Shown: in pieces, positions 20,401-34,239 of the stretch
Numbering within the stretch: position 1 is the first letter of the stretch
Layout of the letters: each line of letters opens with the position of its first letter
Source of the DNA: Phoebastria nigripes
Taxonomy: Eukaryota; Chordata; Aves; Procellariiformes; Diomedeidae
Reading direction: 5' to 3'
Length of the DNA: 64,000 nucleotides
NCBI GenBank assembly: GCA_035582835.1
Contig: JAYKAV010002364.1
Span: 1 to 64,000, forward strand
The notes under the pieces: model-generated
The model's input: only the letters and a program-made list of their open reading frames with translations
Databases searched by the model: none
What the model was told of the DNA's origin: nothing
Translations under genes and position numbers: made by a program

Positions 20401-23260
20401 CTGACACATGGTGATTGGTCTTTAATTAAGGTCAGCATGACCTAGATCATAGCAAACATCTCTAAGCCTTAATTCTGATGGGAAAATCCATTCACAAGGT
20501 AGAATCAAGTTTGCTCTGTGTTAAAAGAAACAAATCAATCGGGATTTTAAAGCACGGGTATAGCGGTGTCGAAGTGGATACAGAAAGGCTCTTTAGAAGC
20601 TCCATGACAGAAGAACAGAAACAGATTTTGCTTTTCTTCTTTTTGTGCTGCTTCAAAGGTTGTCAAAGGCAATCACCATCAACACTTACTGCATGGGAGG
20701 GAGCCCAGAAACCTTTATGAGAATTGTCAGGTGAGAACATAATATTGATCTGAGCAACACTCGCAGGCTGCTGCCTAAGATTATTTCTTACTCTTTTTTC
20801 CCCTGGTTATCAATCATTTTGATGTAAGCCTTTATTCAGAGCCCCAGTAGCCTCTTCTTGTGTCAGTCTTCAGACCAAAAGGCCCACTCAGCACCACTAC
20901 CTGCTGGTCGTGCGCCCCACTCCAGAAGTACTAGCTCCTAAAACTTCACAGTTCATGGCAAGGCAAGCAGAAGAAATCTGTTTTAAAAATGTCTAGGTAC
21001 CTAACTCACGTGGAAATCAAAGCACTTTATAAAATATTCATAAGTGGCTTTTAGGCACACAAATATCTTTGAAAATTTGGTCGCAGTTCATTTACATTGA
21101 AATAGCCTGTTTGCACTGCAGTCACGTCTGGCAGCGAGCAACTCAGGAGACTGTTTTATTCCGACTCCTCTCATTCTGTTTCCTTCTGCCAATCACTTCC
21201 CCCTCCTTGAGTTTGTATGCATCTCATGAAGCACTCTCAACCGTCTGGAGCCCATGCCTTGCCTTTGAGTAAATCAGTAAAGCAACTCCTCCTCTCAAAA
21301 TTAAGGCCACTGAGATGCAGCTCACATGGCAGAAAAGCCCCAGCCTCTCACAGGTTTTCTAAGACCCACCACTGGTTGGTCTGCTTATCAATCCAGCCCT
21401 GGCTCAGTGACTACAAGTCAGTTTGTGTCACTAGCAGACAGCAAGACAGACTTCCTAGGGTGTTTTGTGTGGGAGCTGCTTGTCGTCACAGCTGTGGCAA
21501 GAAGGCTATTTGTAATGGTGGTCTTGCAAAGTTACAGTAAGATGGTCAGAGCTAGTCCGTGCAACCAGCTTTTACGGTGTTTTAAACTAGAAGTTCAATA
21601 ACAAAGATGGATGGTGGTCCACAGGAACTATTGTGGGCCCACGGTAGGCCAACATCCAGAGTGGGCGAGCCACTGCTAGAGCGCAAATGAAAACTGATTC
21701 AGTTAAGCTATACGAGACTATAACCTACGGCACCAGATGATCCTCACAGCTCCTTCTGCCTTTGTAATCTATACATTAGCCTTTACTTCTTCTTGATCAG
21801 CACACTTAAGACCCTAAGGCACTTTCTGGCCCTGGACAAGTAAGGGTTATAATAATTTCCAGGCTCATACTGATGATACAATGCACCTCCTGTTCCAGGT
21901 GAAAAGTATTTACATTCCCCACAGTGCAGAAGGAGACAACAAACAAAATCACAGTAAGGAAACCCATTAAGTTTTANTGATTTTTAGAAAACTTTAAGAA
22001 AGCAGGATGATTTTTTTATGTGCCACATGAGAGATCTTAAAATAATACACAATAATGATATTCATCAGATCTGTTGAGAGTAGACAAGAATACGGCTAAA
22101 TACAAGGCGTTCTTTTCCACTTCCAGATTTGGCTTTTCCTTTGCAATAATCTTCCTCAAAATAAAACATTACAGCATGTTACAAACATGATATAGTATGT
22201 TTGAGGTCAAATTGTATGAAGGTAAATATTAAAGTCAGCATTTAGCCAATAAGGAGATGGAAGAAATGGAGGCATATAGCAGAAAGATGGTATTTCAAAG
22301 GACTTCAAATAAATCAACAGGACTTCAAGAGACAAAGCCAGAGATACAGGTCAGCTCTTCTGAGTCCCAAAGCAATGTACCGTGGCACTTTGGCACTGAC
22401 GAAACATTGCCACTGCTCTATCTTTAGAAATCACAGAAGTTTAAAATAGTTATGTAACTGAATACAGCTTTGGATTTATTTTTTTTATCCAGCTTAACAA
22501 ACTTCTTAAAAAGTTGAAGAGAATTAACTTCTGTTGAATGTCTTTTAATTTGATTCTCTACAACACTGTAAGGAAAGGGGAAGAAAAACCCATCCAAAAC
22601 AACAGAACAGGCAAAGCTGGCTGCCACAATAGAGTATTAATCGTATTTGCTGTTCTCTTTCCAAAAGCTTACTTATGTAAATGTAAGAGTGCAGGAGACT
22701 TACCAAGTATTAAAAATATCTAGGGTTTTTAAAGAGAAATAATTATTTTTCCACGTACACTAGGGCTTAGCGCTGTCCCTTACCTCTGCTACCTCCCCCC
22801 ACNAAATGCTGTAAATGGCAGTGAAAGAAAACTGAACATCAACACTCTCAATCTATGTAGGAGGTATATACGCTACTTGCTCATCTAAGCCTATCCTCCC
22901 CCTCCAGATAGTCTGACTCTCAGAGGCAACATTGCATTCATCATGTGGTCTGTGTTTTAGGCTATGAGTAGTCAAACCTGATAGTTTGTTGCTCGCCTCA
23001 TGGCAAAGTGCCTGAGGTTGATGAACAAACAACAATGCGAGGAAAGATTTCTATACTTCGGTTCAGTCCTATGATATTCAGATGTGCTTAATCCCAGCTG
23101 GACTCACTGGACTAAAATGGAAGGTACGTACACACAAACCTAAACAAAAAGCCTTGCTAGCCACAGCTGAAACACAACAGTATTGTATGGAAGTATTATA
23201 CTCAAAATATAGTCCAGAGCCTTTAATTTGCTACTAAAATTACATGTGTAGGAAGAGGGA
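17451..23260. other. ADCY2 intron sequence, no gene seen
   Basis: Intronic DNA. It contains the longest plus-strand ORF outside repeats (17528-18043), which I do not accept as a gene. One ambiguous base occurs at about 21977. No RNA genes or recognised repeats. Confidence 0.45.
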
Positions 23261-23261
23261 A

Positions 23262-23330
23262 AAAATACATATATTTTTATATATATAATTTTGCATGTTA
23301 TATATACACACACATACATACATACACTAA
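23262..23330 (+). repeat. Compound TA/CA/CATA microsatellite
   Basis: An ATATAT-rich tract followed by TATATACACACACATACATACATACAC. It is a simple repeat with no coding content. Confidence 0.75.
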
Positions 23331-23993
23331 TACTGTCAAGACCTCATATAATGGGAAACATTTCTTCACTGCTAAAATGCTGAATTCCACAGAACATATC
23401 ATGAATTCTACCTGAAAATTACTGTGAACTATCTGGTATCCATAATATGGACAGATCTGCAAGCCTGAGTTCAAGGAAATATGTATGAGGTTCAAGACAT
23501 ACGCGCTGCAGTTCTACTTTGATCCATGTCTTGGATGCTTATTAAGGGAAGACTCTAATATCCAAAACGTAGCGCCCCTTTGAGACGCTACTTATTGCTC
23601 AGTCTTTTGTGAACTGAATTTGTCAGGATGAGGCACAACATCCATAATGCATTCTGAAAATTCTCTCATCAGCAGCTACACAATTATCATTGCCTTCTTT
23701 TGGCATCCAGTTAATGAGCCAGTAATTGCATTATCATTCAGATACACTGCAATTTTTCTTTTTTTTGATTCATGCCCATTTATATGTCTTTTTGGTGGAT
23801 ACAATTTTTTAAGAGAGGAATACAGTTATCTTAGAAAAATCAGGAATATCAAATTATTCCTCCTAGTCTAGGAAGGATTCTTTGCCTGCTCTGAAGTATG
23901 GAATTTCGTTTCTGACATCCCAAGTAATATGGGTATAGAAGCATAATTTTTTTTTAAAGATTCGGCTTCCCAATTCTTAAATTGGCATTGTTC
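23331..23993. other. ADCY2 intron sequence with a possible conserved non-coding stretch
   Basis: About 23640-23740 is unusually unrepetitive and carries ATTATCATTG, CCAGTTAATGAG and CAGTAATTGCATTATC motifs that resemble homeodomain or Pit-Oct sites. This is only a candidate, and no gene is seen. Confidence 0.3.
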
Positions 23994-24046
23994 AAATAAT
24001 AATAATTCAGTAATAATGATAATAATAATTAATAATAATATATCAA
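23994..24046 (+). repeat. (AAT)n interrupted microsatellite
   Basis: CAAATAATAATAATTC, then several more AAT/GAT units with interruptions. Confidence 0.75.
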
Positions 24047-24599
24047 TAAGCAACAGCCCTGTGGAAACAATCCTAAATGCTCAGGTTTTAGCATAATGCA
24101 GTATAATGACAGTCACTCTTCTCTCCTTTAGAACGACTTTTAATGAAAACGGAGCTTAGCATTTTAACTTCTGACACAAAAAGCGAATGTATTTATTTCT
24201 CTTACTTAATTCTAATAAATGCATAACAATTCTTTTGAGCCTCCTTCACAAACCACAGAAGCATGTGCATTTTGTTAAGCAAAATATTCTATGAAGTCTT
24301 CACCTCAAAATTGCATGGGTGAGGTCACAATTTTTTCATTTCCTTCACTAGTAACATTTCAGCTAATTTGTTCTTGCCTTGAGGATCAGGCTCATCATTT
24401 TTTTTTCTCTTTATTCAGGGTCATCAGAATTTACAATGACCTACTTCCTTACTAAACAAGCATGCTATGAAGTATTAATGGATTTTCTGTCTTACAGACT
24501 GTGCTTTCATATTGTGTAAGGGAAAACGTTCAGATCAGAGAAAGGCAACAAGTAAGATCAAAGGTATAGAATGAATAGGGAAAGATAAATAATTTCCAA
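24047..24599. other. ADCY2 intron sequence, no gene seen
   Basis: AT-rich intron. Nothing recognised. Confidence 0.45.
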
Positions 24600-24850
24600 T
24601 TCTTCAGCCTGCGAAAGAGATGAAAGGGGAAGTGTGACAGAGGTTTATAAAATCATAAATGCCCCAGAGAAGGTGAACTGAGATCAACTGTTCAGCCTTT
24701 TCCATTGTAAGAATCTGGGGGACTCAGATGAAACAAACAGATGACAGGTTTGAAACAAGCAAAAGATGGTTCTTCTTATAATGCAGTTAAGCTGCTGAAC
24801 TCCTTGTCAGAAGATGCTGTTAAGCAAGATGCAGTATACTGAAGGATTTA
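24600..24850 (+). mobile_element. Old CR1 LINE 3' fragment
   Basis: Plus-strand order matches the CR1 3' part: a CTTCAGCCTGCGAAAGAGA-like block, AGAGGTTTATAAAATCATAA at 24640 onward, a TTTGAAACAAGC block near 24750, and CTGAACTCCTTGTCAGAAGA at 24796 onward. The copy then runs into the poly-A/N stretch. It is diverged and inactive. Confidence 0.78.
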
Positions 24851-24938
24851 AAAAAAAAAAAAAAAAACCCAAAAAAAAAAATTATAAAAAAANNNNNAAA
24901 AAAAAAAAAAAAAAATCCCTAAATAAAAATTTTAAAAA
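24850..24938. repeat. Poly-A-rich tract containing a 5-base N run
   Basis: A-rich low-complexity sequence with NNNNN at about 24893-24897. This is the only multi-base N run in the window and probably marks unresolved homopolymer length rather than a biological feature. Confidence 0.85.
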
Positions 24939-26519
24939 AAGGTCCTGCCAGATCAGAAAAAGAAGTAAGAAACAGGTTTGTAAGAAACAGGAAATTATAA
25001 GAAATAAGCAAAAATGGATTACAAACCAGGGTGTGAGGGAAGTAGAAAGAAGAAATAAATAGTGGGAGAACACTTTCAGCAATGTACAAGGAAAACATCA
25101 AATTCAGAAGGCTAAAATAAAATGGTAGACTTCTGACTTTTCCTAATTTATAGCCAATATGAACCAAAGGGTGCCACTTTCAGAGCTATCAACATGAAGG
25201 CCAACAGTCACAGTTTTTAAGAAGGGAGGATTTATTTTTCTTTCCATAGTGCAAAAGAAGCCAATCTGACTGCATGCACTGTGACTGTGAAAGAGCATCG
25301 CAGATACAGAGGAGCATCACCCTGAAGCAGTTAAGTGCGAAGGCAAACAACCATGGATTTTCCAACTCTTGCTTTACCTCTTGGTTCCTCAGTTCCCTAA
25401 GATACTCCATTATGCCTCACACCAAATCATCCAAATTGTGCCTAGCATTAATGAGAATCTGGACACGGCTATCTTCCTGGTACTGTTGTCACAGACTATC
25501 TAACAGGTAACACCAATTTTTAATGAGAATAGAAGGAACCGTGTCAGTCATTTTAGGGATGGAAAAGAGCATTCATTACTGTAGATCCCTTTTCAGAAGC
25601 TTTATTAGTCAATCTGTTTCTCAAAAAGTTTTAATAACATTTCTGGCTTAACTCTACAGTCTGGGCTCACCTCTGCTCTTTATCCTTACATTTCTTTCAG
25701 TGCCTGTGAAGAGAAAAGAAAGCGTACACCACCACCTGAATGGACGCTCAATGTCTCTCTAGGGACAGCATTTTCCACTCTGGCAGTTTGCACAAGGAAA
25801 GCCTTTCTCTCAACATACACAGTCCCTGCTCTCTGCACACCCACAAGGCCTGCCTGCAGCAGTCTTTTGCTGTCAGGTATCATATCAGTCCAGTAATTAT
25901 GGAGCAGCATTTTCACACTTATTCTTATTCTTTTTAACTCTGGTACTATTGTGGTTGCCTGGAACTCTGACACTGATCAGCAAATGTATAGTGAAAAATC
26001 AATTACCTCGTCATGCAGTAATATATATGCCTGCAACTCCCAGAAGGACATATGAAAGTTTAATGTTTCTCACTATGACCATGGCTTATGGATTCAGGGC
26101 TTAGCACATCCCGCATGTGAATATGGAGGAAAAGGATGCCCAGAGAAGGAACTGCCCCCACGTCATGTGAGCATACGTCACCTCAAGTAGTGCCAAAGAG
26201 CAGAATCCCTTCTCTGGAGATTTCTGCAGATGGAAAGAGACCACAACANACTTAAAACCACAACCATGCTAATAAATGAAACAATCACATGAAGTTTTCA
26301 AGGAGAAGTATATGGTTTTATTTACCTAGTACATGTGGTTATACTGATTTATTTAGGCAGAAAATAATTCTGTGACCTAGTTTTGTTAAGAGTGACCAAA
26401 AGAGAGTGCAAGACATTTAAATCATTCATTTGTAAAGAGAAGAAAGTTAAATCTTCATCAAGATCACTAAGAAAATCACTTCCTACACAAAAGCCATAAT
26501 GCTGTTTAAAAATATACGG
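24939..26519. other. ADCY2 intron sequence, no gene seen
   Basis: Intronic DNA. Short ORFs only, and no recognised family. Confidence 0.4.
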
Positions 26520-27700
26520 AATGCTATTTGAAAATATATGGCCCTGGTCTATGTTGGAGGTTGCTGAATCCGGTAGCCTGACAGGGGTGAAGCTGCTGCA
26601 GCACCATGTCCCCACGTCCATCCAGTTGTGAGGCATGTGGGCACACATGCATACAATACATATATACATATATCCATGGCCAGCCATACAGGTCAACACA
26701 GACCGAAAACACAGCACTCGGGCAAACACAAGCTGCACCAATGTCCTGATCCTGCTCCCCTCTCTGGCTGACCAGGATGAAGGGAATTTAGCACAAAATA
26801 CATATGTAGATACATTATGTATCCCTCCAGTAACTGGCCATAGATACCCAGTCTGTTCAGTAGCTGGCCCCTGAATCATCCACCTACCCACCCACACAAA
26901 CAGGTCTCTTTGGTCCAGCTCGGACCCCCTGCTTCCTCCAGTAGCCAAGCCACACAGCCTCTGGCCTCTCCAGCATCCGACCCAGGCTTACAGTCTTGTC
27001 TCCCACTCACCAGCTAGTCTGGCCTGACCAGTGATCACACACGCTGAGTAGCTGGTACTTAGACCTCTCATGCACTCCCGTCTCTCCAGCTGCTGCACCA
27101 CAGACACACGGGCCCCTGTGACCCGTGGTCTCTGCTCCAGTTGCTGCATGCAGACCCCCATACATATACACGCACACAGAATACGAAGTCCCTTCATCTA
27201 GTTAGAAATGGAGGTTGAGAAGACGACAGGACAGACAGNGTGGGTCAGGCACAGGGCATGGCCAGGTAACTGTACTGACCAGCAGCCTGTTAACACACGA
27301 TCAACCCCTTTTATTGCCTTATGCCTCTATTTTCCCACACTTGTTCCTCCCCCAAACCACTATGATCCCTTCCTTCCCTCACCTTTGGTTCCTCCCCTAA
27401 ACATCCCATAGTAAGTCTTGCGCAATCCAAAAATGCTCTATNCCTGCATCCCGTAATGAGACCCACAGCCTGCCGGCAGTGCCCCCCTCCATCTGTAGGG
27501 TGAGCTGGGGAGCCATTCCCATTGACCCACCTGGCTGATGGTTGTCACACCTAGACACTGGGGCTAATGGCTGTCCTGTGACAGCCGAGTGAGGAGCTGG
27601 GCCAGGGTGTCCTTTTTGCTCTGATTGGGTCATTGGGGTTCCTCTGTCATTGTTTCCCTGCTCCTTCATATTTTTGCAGATTAGCTGTTAATTAACATAG
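26520..27700 (-). mobile_element. LTR-like element with internal minisatellite, copy A
   Basis: On the minus strand a plausible left terminus TGTTAATTAACAG lies at 27697, followed by AAAAATATGAAGGAGCAGGG, two CCAAT boxes near 27625-27640 (CCCCAATGACCCAATC) and AATAAA at about 27312-27317. Further along (27200-26800), imperfect units carrying a GCWRCTGGAG core recur every 35-60 bp, followed by a TA/TG-rich stretch near 26650-26690. The order fits an LTR, perhaps ERVK-like, but I could not fix the inner end. A related segment in inverted orientation lies at 34240-34800. A 199-residue chance ORF on the minus strand crosses it. Confidence 0.55.
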
Positions 27701-30700
27701 ACCTAACAGTCTATCCAGCTGATGCAGTCTGAGAAGAGTCAGTGGAGTTTGGAAAGTACAGACATGGACATCAGCAGAAGGTTGTGACAAGGAAAGTATC
27801 CAAATCTCTTGTGAAAGCAGGGGCGTGTTTTTTCCGGAGAGGACCGGCTGGGTGCAGCTGCCATGATTTCTTAGTCCAGTAGTAGTGTGAGGAGGGTTGG
27901 AGTCACTGCGGGGGCTGCTCCAGCAGAGTTGAACATGGCTCTCCAGCACACCTTCTGCTGCCTAACTGTGGTCTCCTCCCATCAGAGGAGGGAAAGCGGC
28001 AGAGCTTTGCCACTCGAGACCCATCAGCATCAGTTGCGCATCCAAGCCCTGCATCAGGCAATTCAATTGCAGAGCTGGGTTTAACGCTGACTCTGCTGAG
28101 GAAAGGGGTGTCGCAAAGTGGGATCTTTATTTGCTCTCTGCTCTAACTGAGCAGGAGCTTAAAGGTTACTGACAAAGCCCAGGACTGTCGACACAGATAG
28201 GTCCAGGGAGGATTCAGAACATGTTTACAAAGATTGCTGCTTGCTCCCCCACTGTCCCAGGCAGGCCAGCTCTGCTCGCATGCAACCCCAGGATTTGACT
28301 AAGGAATATTTTTAGCTAATGCAGCTCAATGGAAGCTAAAATAATGTAGCAGAGAGAAAATAACTAGATAATGATTTAAGGGACTATGTGTGTAGCATGT
28401 ACAAGACACTCTGAAGTGACACGGTCAATACCAATAACAGTAGAAAGGGAATCATCTCTGCATTCAGAGGTCATCAGTGCAGCATCAATAAACTGAACAG
28501 AGGTGGGAAAGTCAGCCAAAACCCCAGGAAAAACATTCACTATCTAAACTACTGGATAGCAGAAAAAAAAAGGTGTCATCACTGATGACTGAACAGCAAA
28601 TGAAGCAAAATCTTAGAGCAAATAATGCAGAGCATTATCAAAGGTGCCTTATTATCCACCTTTTAATTTTTCAGTATTCCACTTCTCTTACTTATTAGCA
28701 TTTATGCTTTTGTCACCATTTTTGCAAGGATAATTTCCATCTGTTTCTTCTTGTTTCCCTTGTCCTTTTTGCTGCATGTTCTTTTTTTACATTGTGACCA
28801 TTTCTGCTCTTTTAAGACTTTCAAAGTGTCTTAAAGTGGCTTATTTTACCAAAAAGAAGGGGGGGGAGTGGAAATCCAAGACAAGCCCTAAGGGTCTCAA
28901 CCAACCTGAGTGGATCTGATGTTATGAAATTAATTAAACGTGATAAATGAGTGGACCTAAATAGCATGTTAGCGCAAAAGAACGGGAGTTGAAATGCCAC
29001 CACACCATCTCCCCTCTCCGTTCCTGCCCGCTGGCCTGTGCGAGTTGGCTGGAGCAGGCAGACAGCCTGGGAGCATTTATCATTGTCGCTATGGGCTGTT
29101 CTTTCCACAGACCAAATTTTAATGACTCTTTTCACAGGCCAAGCAGTGTGTAAGCATCTAAAACATCTCTCTCGGAAAGAGAGAGTGCGTGTGTGTGCTT
29201 GTATGCAAAGGTCAGCAACAGTCAGTATTTAGAGACCATCAGCAAAACCCCAACAGACCTCCGGCAGAAGCTGAAACTCCATCTCACCACCTACATACTA
29301 GAGGAAACAGGATTATTGCACACCTCATACTTGCATTCAGAGTGTGAAGCGCTCTCACACAAGCTGCTGCAAACCTCCTTGAATAATCCAAACAGTTTCA
29401 CCAGAAGTATGTATGCGAGTAAATGCTCATCAAGACACAATCTCTTCCTGTCTGCAAAAAATTTGGGCAAGATCTCATCTCTACGAGTCTTGGGACAAAG
29501 TGCAGCCAATAACGATAGTAAATAGGACAGCCAAATCCTGCTGTGATAGAGCCGTTGCTGAATTAAGACCATACAGAGTGAGACAGTATTCAAGACAGAA
29601 GATTATTCAAAGGTGGCCCTTAGAAATCTTTTAAACAAACAGAGCAAATCTCTTCAGAGCAAAACTCAGTTTTGGCTTCTAAAAGCAAGAGTGTATCCGT
29701 GTTGAGGAATTCAAAATCTTGTGCTTCAGAGTCTGAGCTACTCATTTACATGGGAACTGGTTGAAATAATTTCCTCCAGTTTAGAACTGGTCAGATGAAC
29801 TTTTAAGTTCTTCTTTTCATCCTCTTCTGAAGTAGCAGATACTAGCAACAACTGTACAAAGGACAGGCACTGAGATCTTGAATAGCTAGTCTTTTGCATG
29901 CATGGAAGTCTTCCTAATTATAGGATCAGTGGAACCAATTATTCTTGCTCAGGAATCAAGGAGAAAATTTTCTCTGGCTCAGATTGATAGGGATGTGGAG
30001 GGCACCTGCTTCCTTCTTCAGCACTGAGAACAAACATCTGCTGGGATCATTTAGGGTGATTTTGCTCAGGTATTTTTTTCTTGCCCCGCTGAGGCCTCAA
30101 TCCCTGACCANGTATCAGTCTTAGTGCTGTGCATCTATAAGCAGTTAAATCTTCTGGAAACCTATACTGTTTTGACATTGATAAGTCTAAATTATTTGTT
30201 AAAACAGTGTAGAGGGCTGTGGATTAACTGTGCTACTGTATAGCCAAAGTCATGGGAGCTGGCCTGAGGTTCAGGTTCAGACATACCTCAGTACAGCTCT
30301 GTGTTTCCAGAGTAGCATAAGTGCTTTCGCGCAGCCTGAACTCCCAAAGCCTGTGGACCTGAGCTAGCTCGGTGCAGAGCCAGCTTGCTTACTTCAAGCC
30401 TGTGTTCTTGTGGCTTCTGAGCTGATAGACTGCTACACAGCTATGAGAAAATACATCCTCAAAGGGACAAAGAAAACAAAACTGCAAAGAGATTTATGAA
30501 CATAACTTTATGTTTATAAACCACAGCCTATGCTGTTTTCAGATTGCTGCTATCGAAGTTAAAACATATAGAANGAAACCAGTAACAGCGGAAGAGCCAA
30601 ACATCAGCTGTAACTAATACTGTCCCACTCGGAAACCAACAGAGCTAGCAGAGTCCACGCAGGTGACCTTTGCAGCACATATGCAGCATAAGGTCTTTAG

Positions 30701-33700
30701 TATACCCAGAACCTCTCTAAACTGAGAGCAGATAAACATGATTTATTATACATAACTAGTGAGAGGCATGGGAGAGACATGATTCCTTCTCAGGCCCACA
30801 TAGAACAAATACTGATGCCATTCACTGGGTGTGCAGTAACAGATGTACCTTGAGAAGGGAAAGAATATGCTGTGTAATAATCAAAGGTGCAATCCCTGGG
30901 AAGAATTAAGAATTACTTCAGGGTTTGCAGATGATGTCCTCCAGCTGTGTCTCTGCTGGTAAACCAAACAAGACTGGAAGGCAGTTTTGAGCTCCATGAT
31001 CATCACTGCTGTATAGCTGTTATCTTGCTCACTAGCACCATTTTGATCTGGGCCAACCAACATTTTCCCAGAGCCTTGACACGTCTTAGGGGACAGAACA
31101 CGTCAGGAATTATTCAGAGAAAGTTGACACCTGGCTACCCTGTTTGGGGAAGGAAGCAGGGGTGGGAGTTTAGGCAGGTAAACATGAGCTGTGCTGTGCC
31201 ACCCAGCTCCAGGGCCAGAGAACGGCTCCCCTTCTACCAGCAGCGTAGCTGTAGCTGCTAAGAAAAAAATATATATATGGCAGAAGTTTGTGTTACCTCA
31301 TTTGCTTCTGGCCTCCGCTTGCTTTTTTGGGAGCATTAACCAATTCCATCACAGGCTTCCACAGCGCCTACAACATTGGCACTTGGAGGCTGTAGCTAAT
31401 TAAAAGCCAGGCAGCTCTGTAGCTAGCACTCCACTGAAACACACTGAGGACCAACACATGGTAGAAGTGGGCTGAGGGAAACAAGGGCTATCCAAGGACT
31501 TGCGTGAGCGAGCACTGGCAGGAATGCACAGGAATGCAAATTTTGGAAGGTGACTGGAAGAGGAATGACTTCTCCTGCCTGACCAGCAGCTCAGCATCGG
31601 GGGACGGCAGGGGCTCAGAGGACAAATAAAAAGATCACATCCTATTGCAGGTGTCTCCCAATAGATGGGGGCTTGAACCACTGCAACTTTGGGAAGTCAG
31701 TAATTTGGGGAGGGTGGCATCTGAGCTGGATTCTGACTTGCCAAAAGCTTCTCTACGCAACGAAAGCTGTTTGTGCTCCTGATCCCTCTTATTTTATACT
31801 GCACTAAAAGTGGCTGACAGGATGGGGAAATGTATCCACATCTTGATAGTGAAAGGCATTTTTCTTCTACTGAATTCTTGAAAATAACATGTAGGGATAG
31901 ATGATAACTCTACGAGTACATAAAGTGACAAAGCATCATGTCTCGAGTGAGTATCTCGCCCAGAATTTTATGCTTCAGCTGCAATAAGAAGAGAAGTAAA
32001 TTTGACAAATAATACCAAGCTGTAGAGGTACTATGTAACTGAAAAGGCTAGGCAACGTCTGTGAAAATGAAAAGAAAACAGCAAAACTAACACAACTGAA
32101 GGAATTAAAGATCCTTTACTCTAGAAAAAATTACCTGGAAGGACAGTATTACAAAATTCTAAATGCATAGATTTAGCCTTTTGCTGGTAAGTTATTTACG
32201 TTAATGTCATCCTTAAAAGGATGTGGAATACAACTCCCTTGCAAAAGGTACTCTGTACGATGAGAGTTTAGTTGCTGCTCCACCAATGTTATGTGAGAGA
32301 GGAAGGTACAGCCAGTACAGCACACTGCTTTCTGTTCCAGTTTAGAAGTACTGGAATCACCTGTTTAACTGNTTTAAGTTTTTGGAGGTATAGCAGCCTT
32401 AGGATTGAGCATTCTAACATAGACTTTTTATAACTTAGTTAATACACTAAAGGACTGTGGACTTGTTCATCAAATAAATTTATATTTTGGAAAGTTAAAA
32501 CTGCTAAAAAAATGTCATTTTTAGGATAAGAAATGTAAGCTAAAGTAGTTTAAGAGTAACAAATAAATACACAGACATGTACTTAACTTAAATGGAGTGG
32601 ACACAAAAGGCAATCTGATCCTTTCAGTAAAGCTTAAGAATCAATGCTAACTGGAGATATTTCCATGATTTTAAAAAAAGGAGGCATTTATTCCTTATCT
32701 TCTGTGCTTTGATGATTTCCTACACATCTCACCAGAACTATTTTCTATGCATTTCTTAGATGCTGACTTTGGGCTGTAAGTAAATGCTGCTTTTGAAAAC
32801 CCACATGGCTGCCTGCACACCTGATTTCATTTCACCATGGCATTGCAATTCTCAGCCTTTGCTGAATTTTTCATTGTATTATGTATTGCAGGTCTTCTCT
32901 TTACAGCCTTAGGGACTTTCTGGAAGATGTTCACATTCTCCATGTTAATGCTTGAATACTATGAAATGCAATTATGCATTCTCCTACATATCTATACTCT
33001 TGTAGGCAAGTGGGCTCTTCATAAGCATATCCAAACTGTGCAGACTGTCTTAAAGAATGAGTGAAACCCAAAGTATACCTGCAGATTGTAAAAATCAGTT
33101 AAAAAACCATAGCAGATGGCATTTCAGTATCTGCCTAGATTTAAGCATAAAATCAAGAGTAAAGAAACGTGCAATAATAAAAAATATGCCTACTGTATTG
33201 TGCTATGCAGGACATAGCATTCCTCTCTCAAACTGGTTTGCAGCTGCTGCAAAACATGGTGAGCCAGACTGCTGCCGGGGTGGGGAGAGCAAAGGGAAAA
33301 AGGGGCAAAGGTTGGGACAGCAATATCTGCTGCTACAGGAAATACAGTCTCCCTCCTTCAGTAGCAGTGACTGCCCTCCACCCCTTCAGCAGGGATAACA
33401 GCAACTCATTTCGTGTAACTGTGCAGGAGAAAGCAAGAGCTGCTTAAGCTGCATTACCTTCATGAATAACTGTTCCCCATCTCCTTCAAAAAAATGTATT
33501 CAAGGGAGAAGGATAAATTCAACCCACAGCAACAGCTTTTAGCCATTCAGACTACTAAAATTCCTACGTGATTTAAGCTTTCACTGTGTAGCTATACAGC
33601 CTCAGGGTTTATACAGTAATGAATGTACTTGAAGACACAGTCTTTTTTCCCAACCTTTTTTTTAATAAACATGATTTTTTCTTGTACTGCATGATAACAG

Positions 33701-34239
33701 CATAAACCAACCTCTATTCTATTTCTAAGCCCTAGAGCCGTACATTTTCTTCTTTTATTAGCCAGTGAATACTGATGCTTTTTATTTTTATTTTGTTGTT
33801 ATGCCACTCCATTCCATAAAACATTTTTTTGTAAATATCATCACCTGTTAAAGATGTTCAGTTAACAGACGAGTTTAAATCAGTGGTCTAAACAAAAGGT
33901 ATATGCCTATATGCTGCATGTTGATTAGAACATCTAAATGTGTATTATAGATGCCATATCAAAGTTGCCTGTCTTTGAAAATCCGGTCCACCATCTGATA
34001 CTGTCAGTTATGTCTTTTTCTAGGAAATGATGAGATATAGAAGCATAAGAAGCACTATTAACTCTGAAAACGATAACTAGATCTATGGAAATACTTGTAA
34101 TTTAGATATGGTATGTTCTTTTAGAGATTTCCCTTAAGTATGAATTGCTAAACACGTGTTAAGCATCATCTCATGAATCTTGATAGAAATAATCATGTAA
34201 TTATTGTTAGGTTAAGTGATCAAAAGCTGCACACACACA
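27701..34239. other. ADCY2 intron sequence, no gene seen
   Basis: Intronic DNA. The part 27700-28150 is somewhat GC-richer and might extend the neighbouring LTR-like element. A short AT run (AAAAAATATATATAT) lies at about 31263. No exon, RNA gene or clear repeat recognised. Confidence 0.4.

Noticed and set aside
26349..26948. 199-residue minus-strand ORF
   Set aside because: Lies over the LTR-like element and ordinary intron. No retroviral or host motif.
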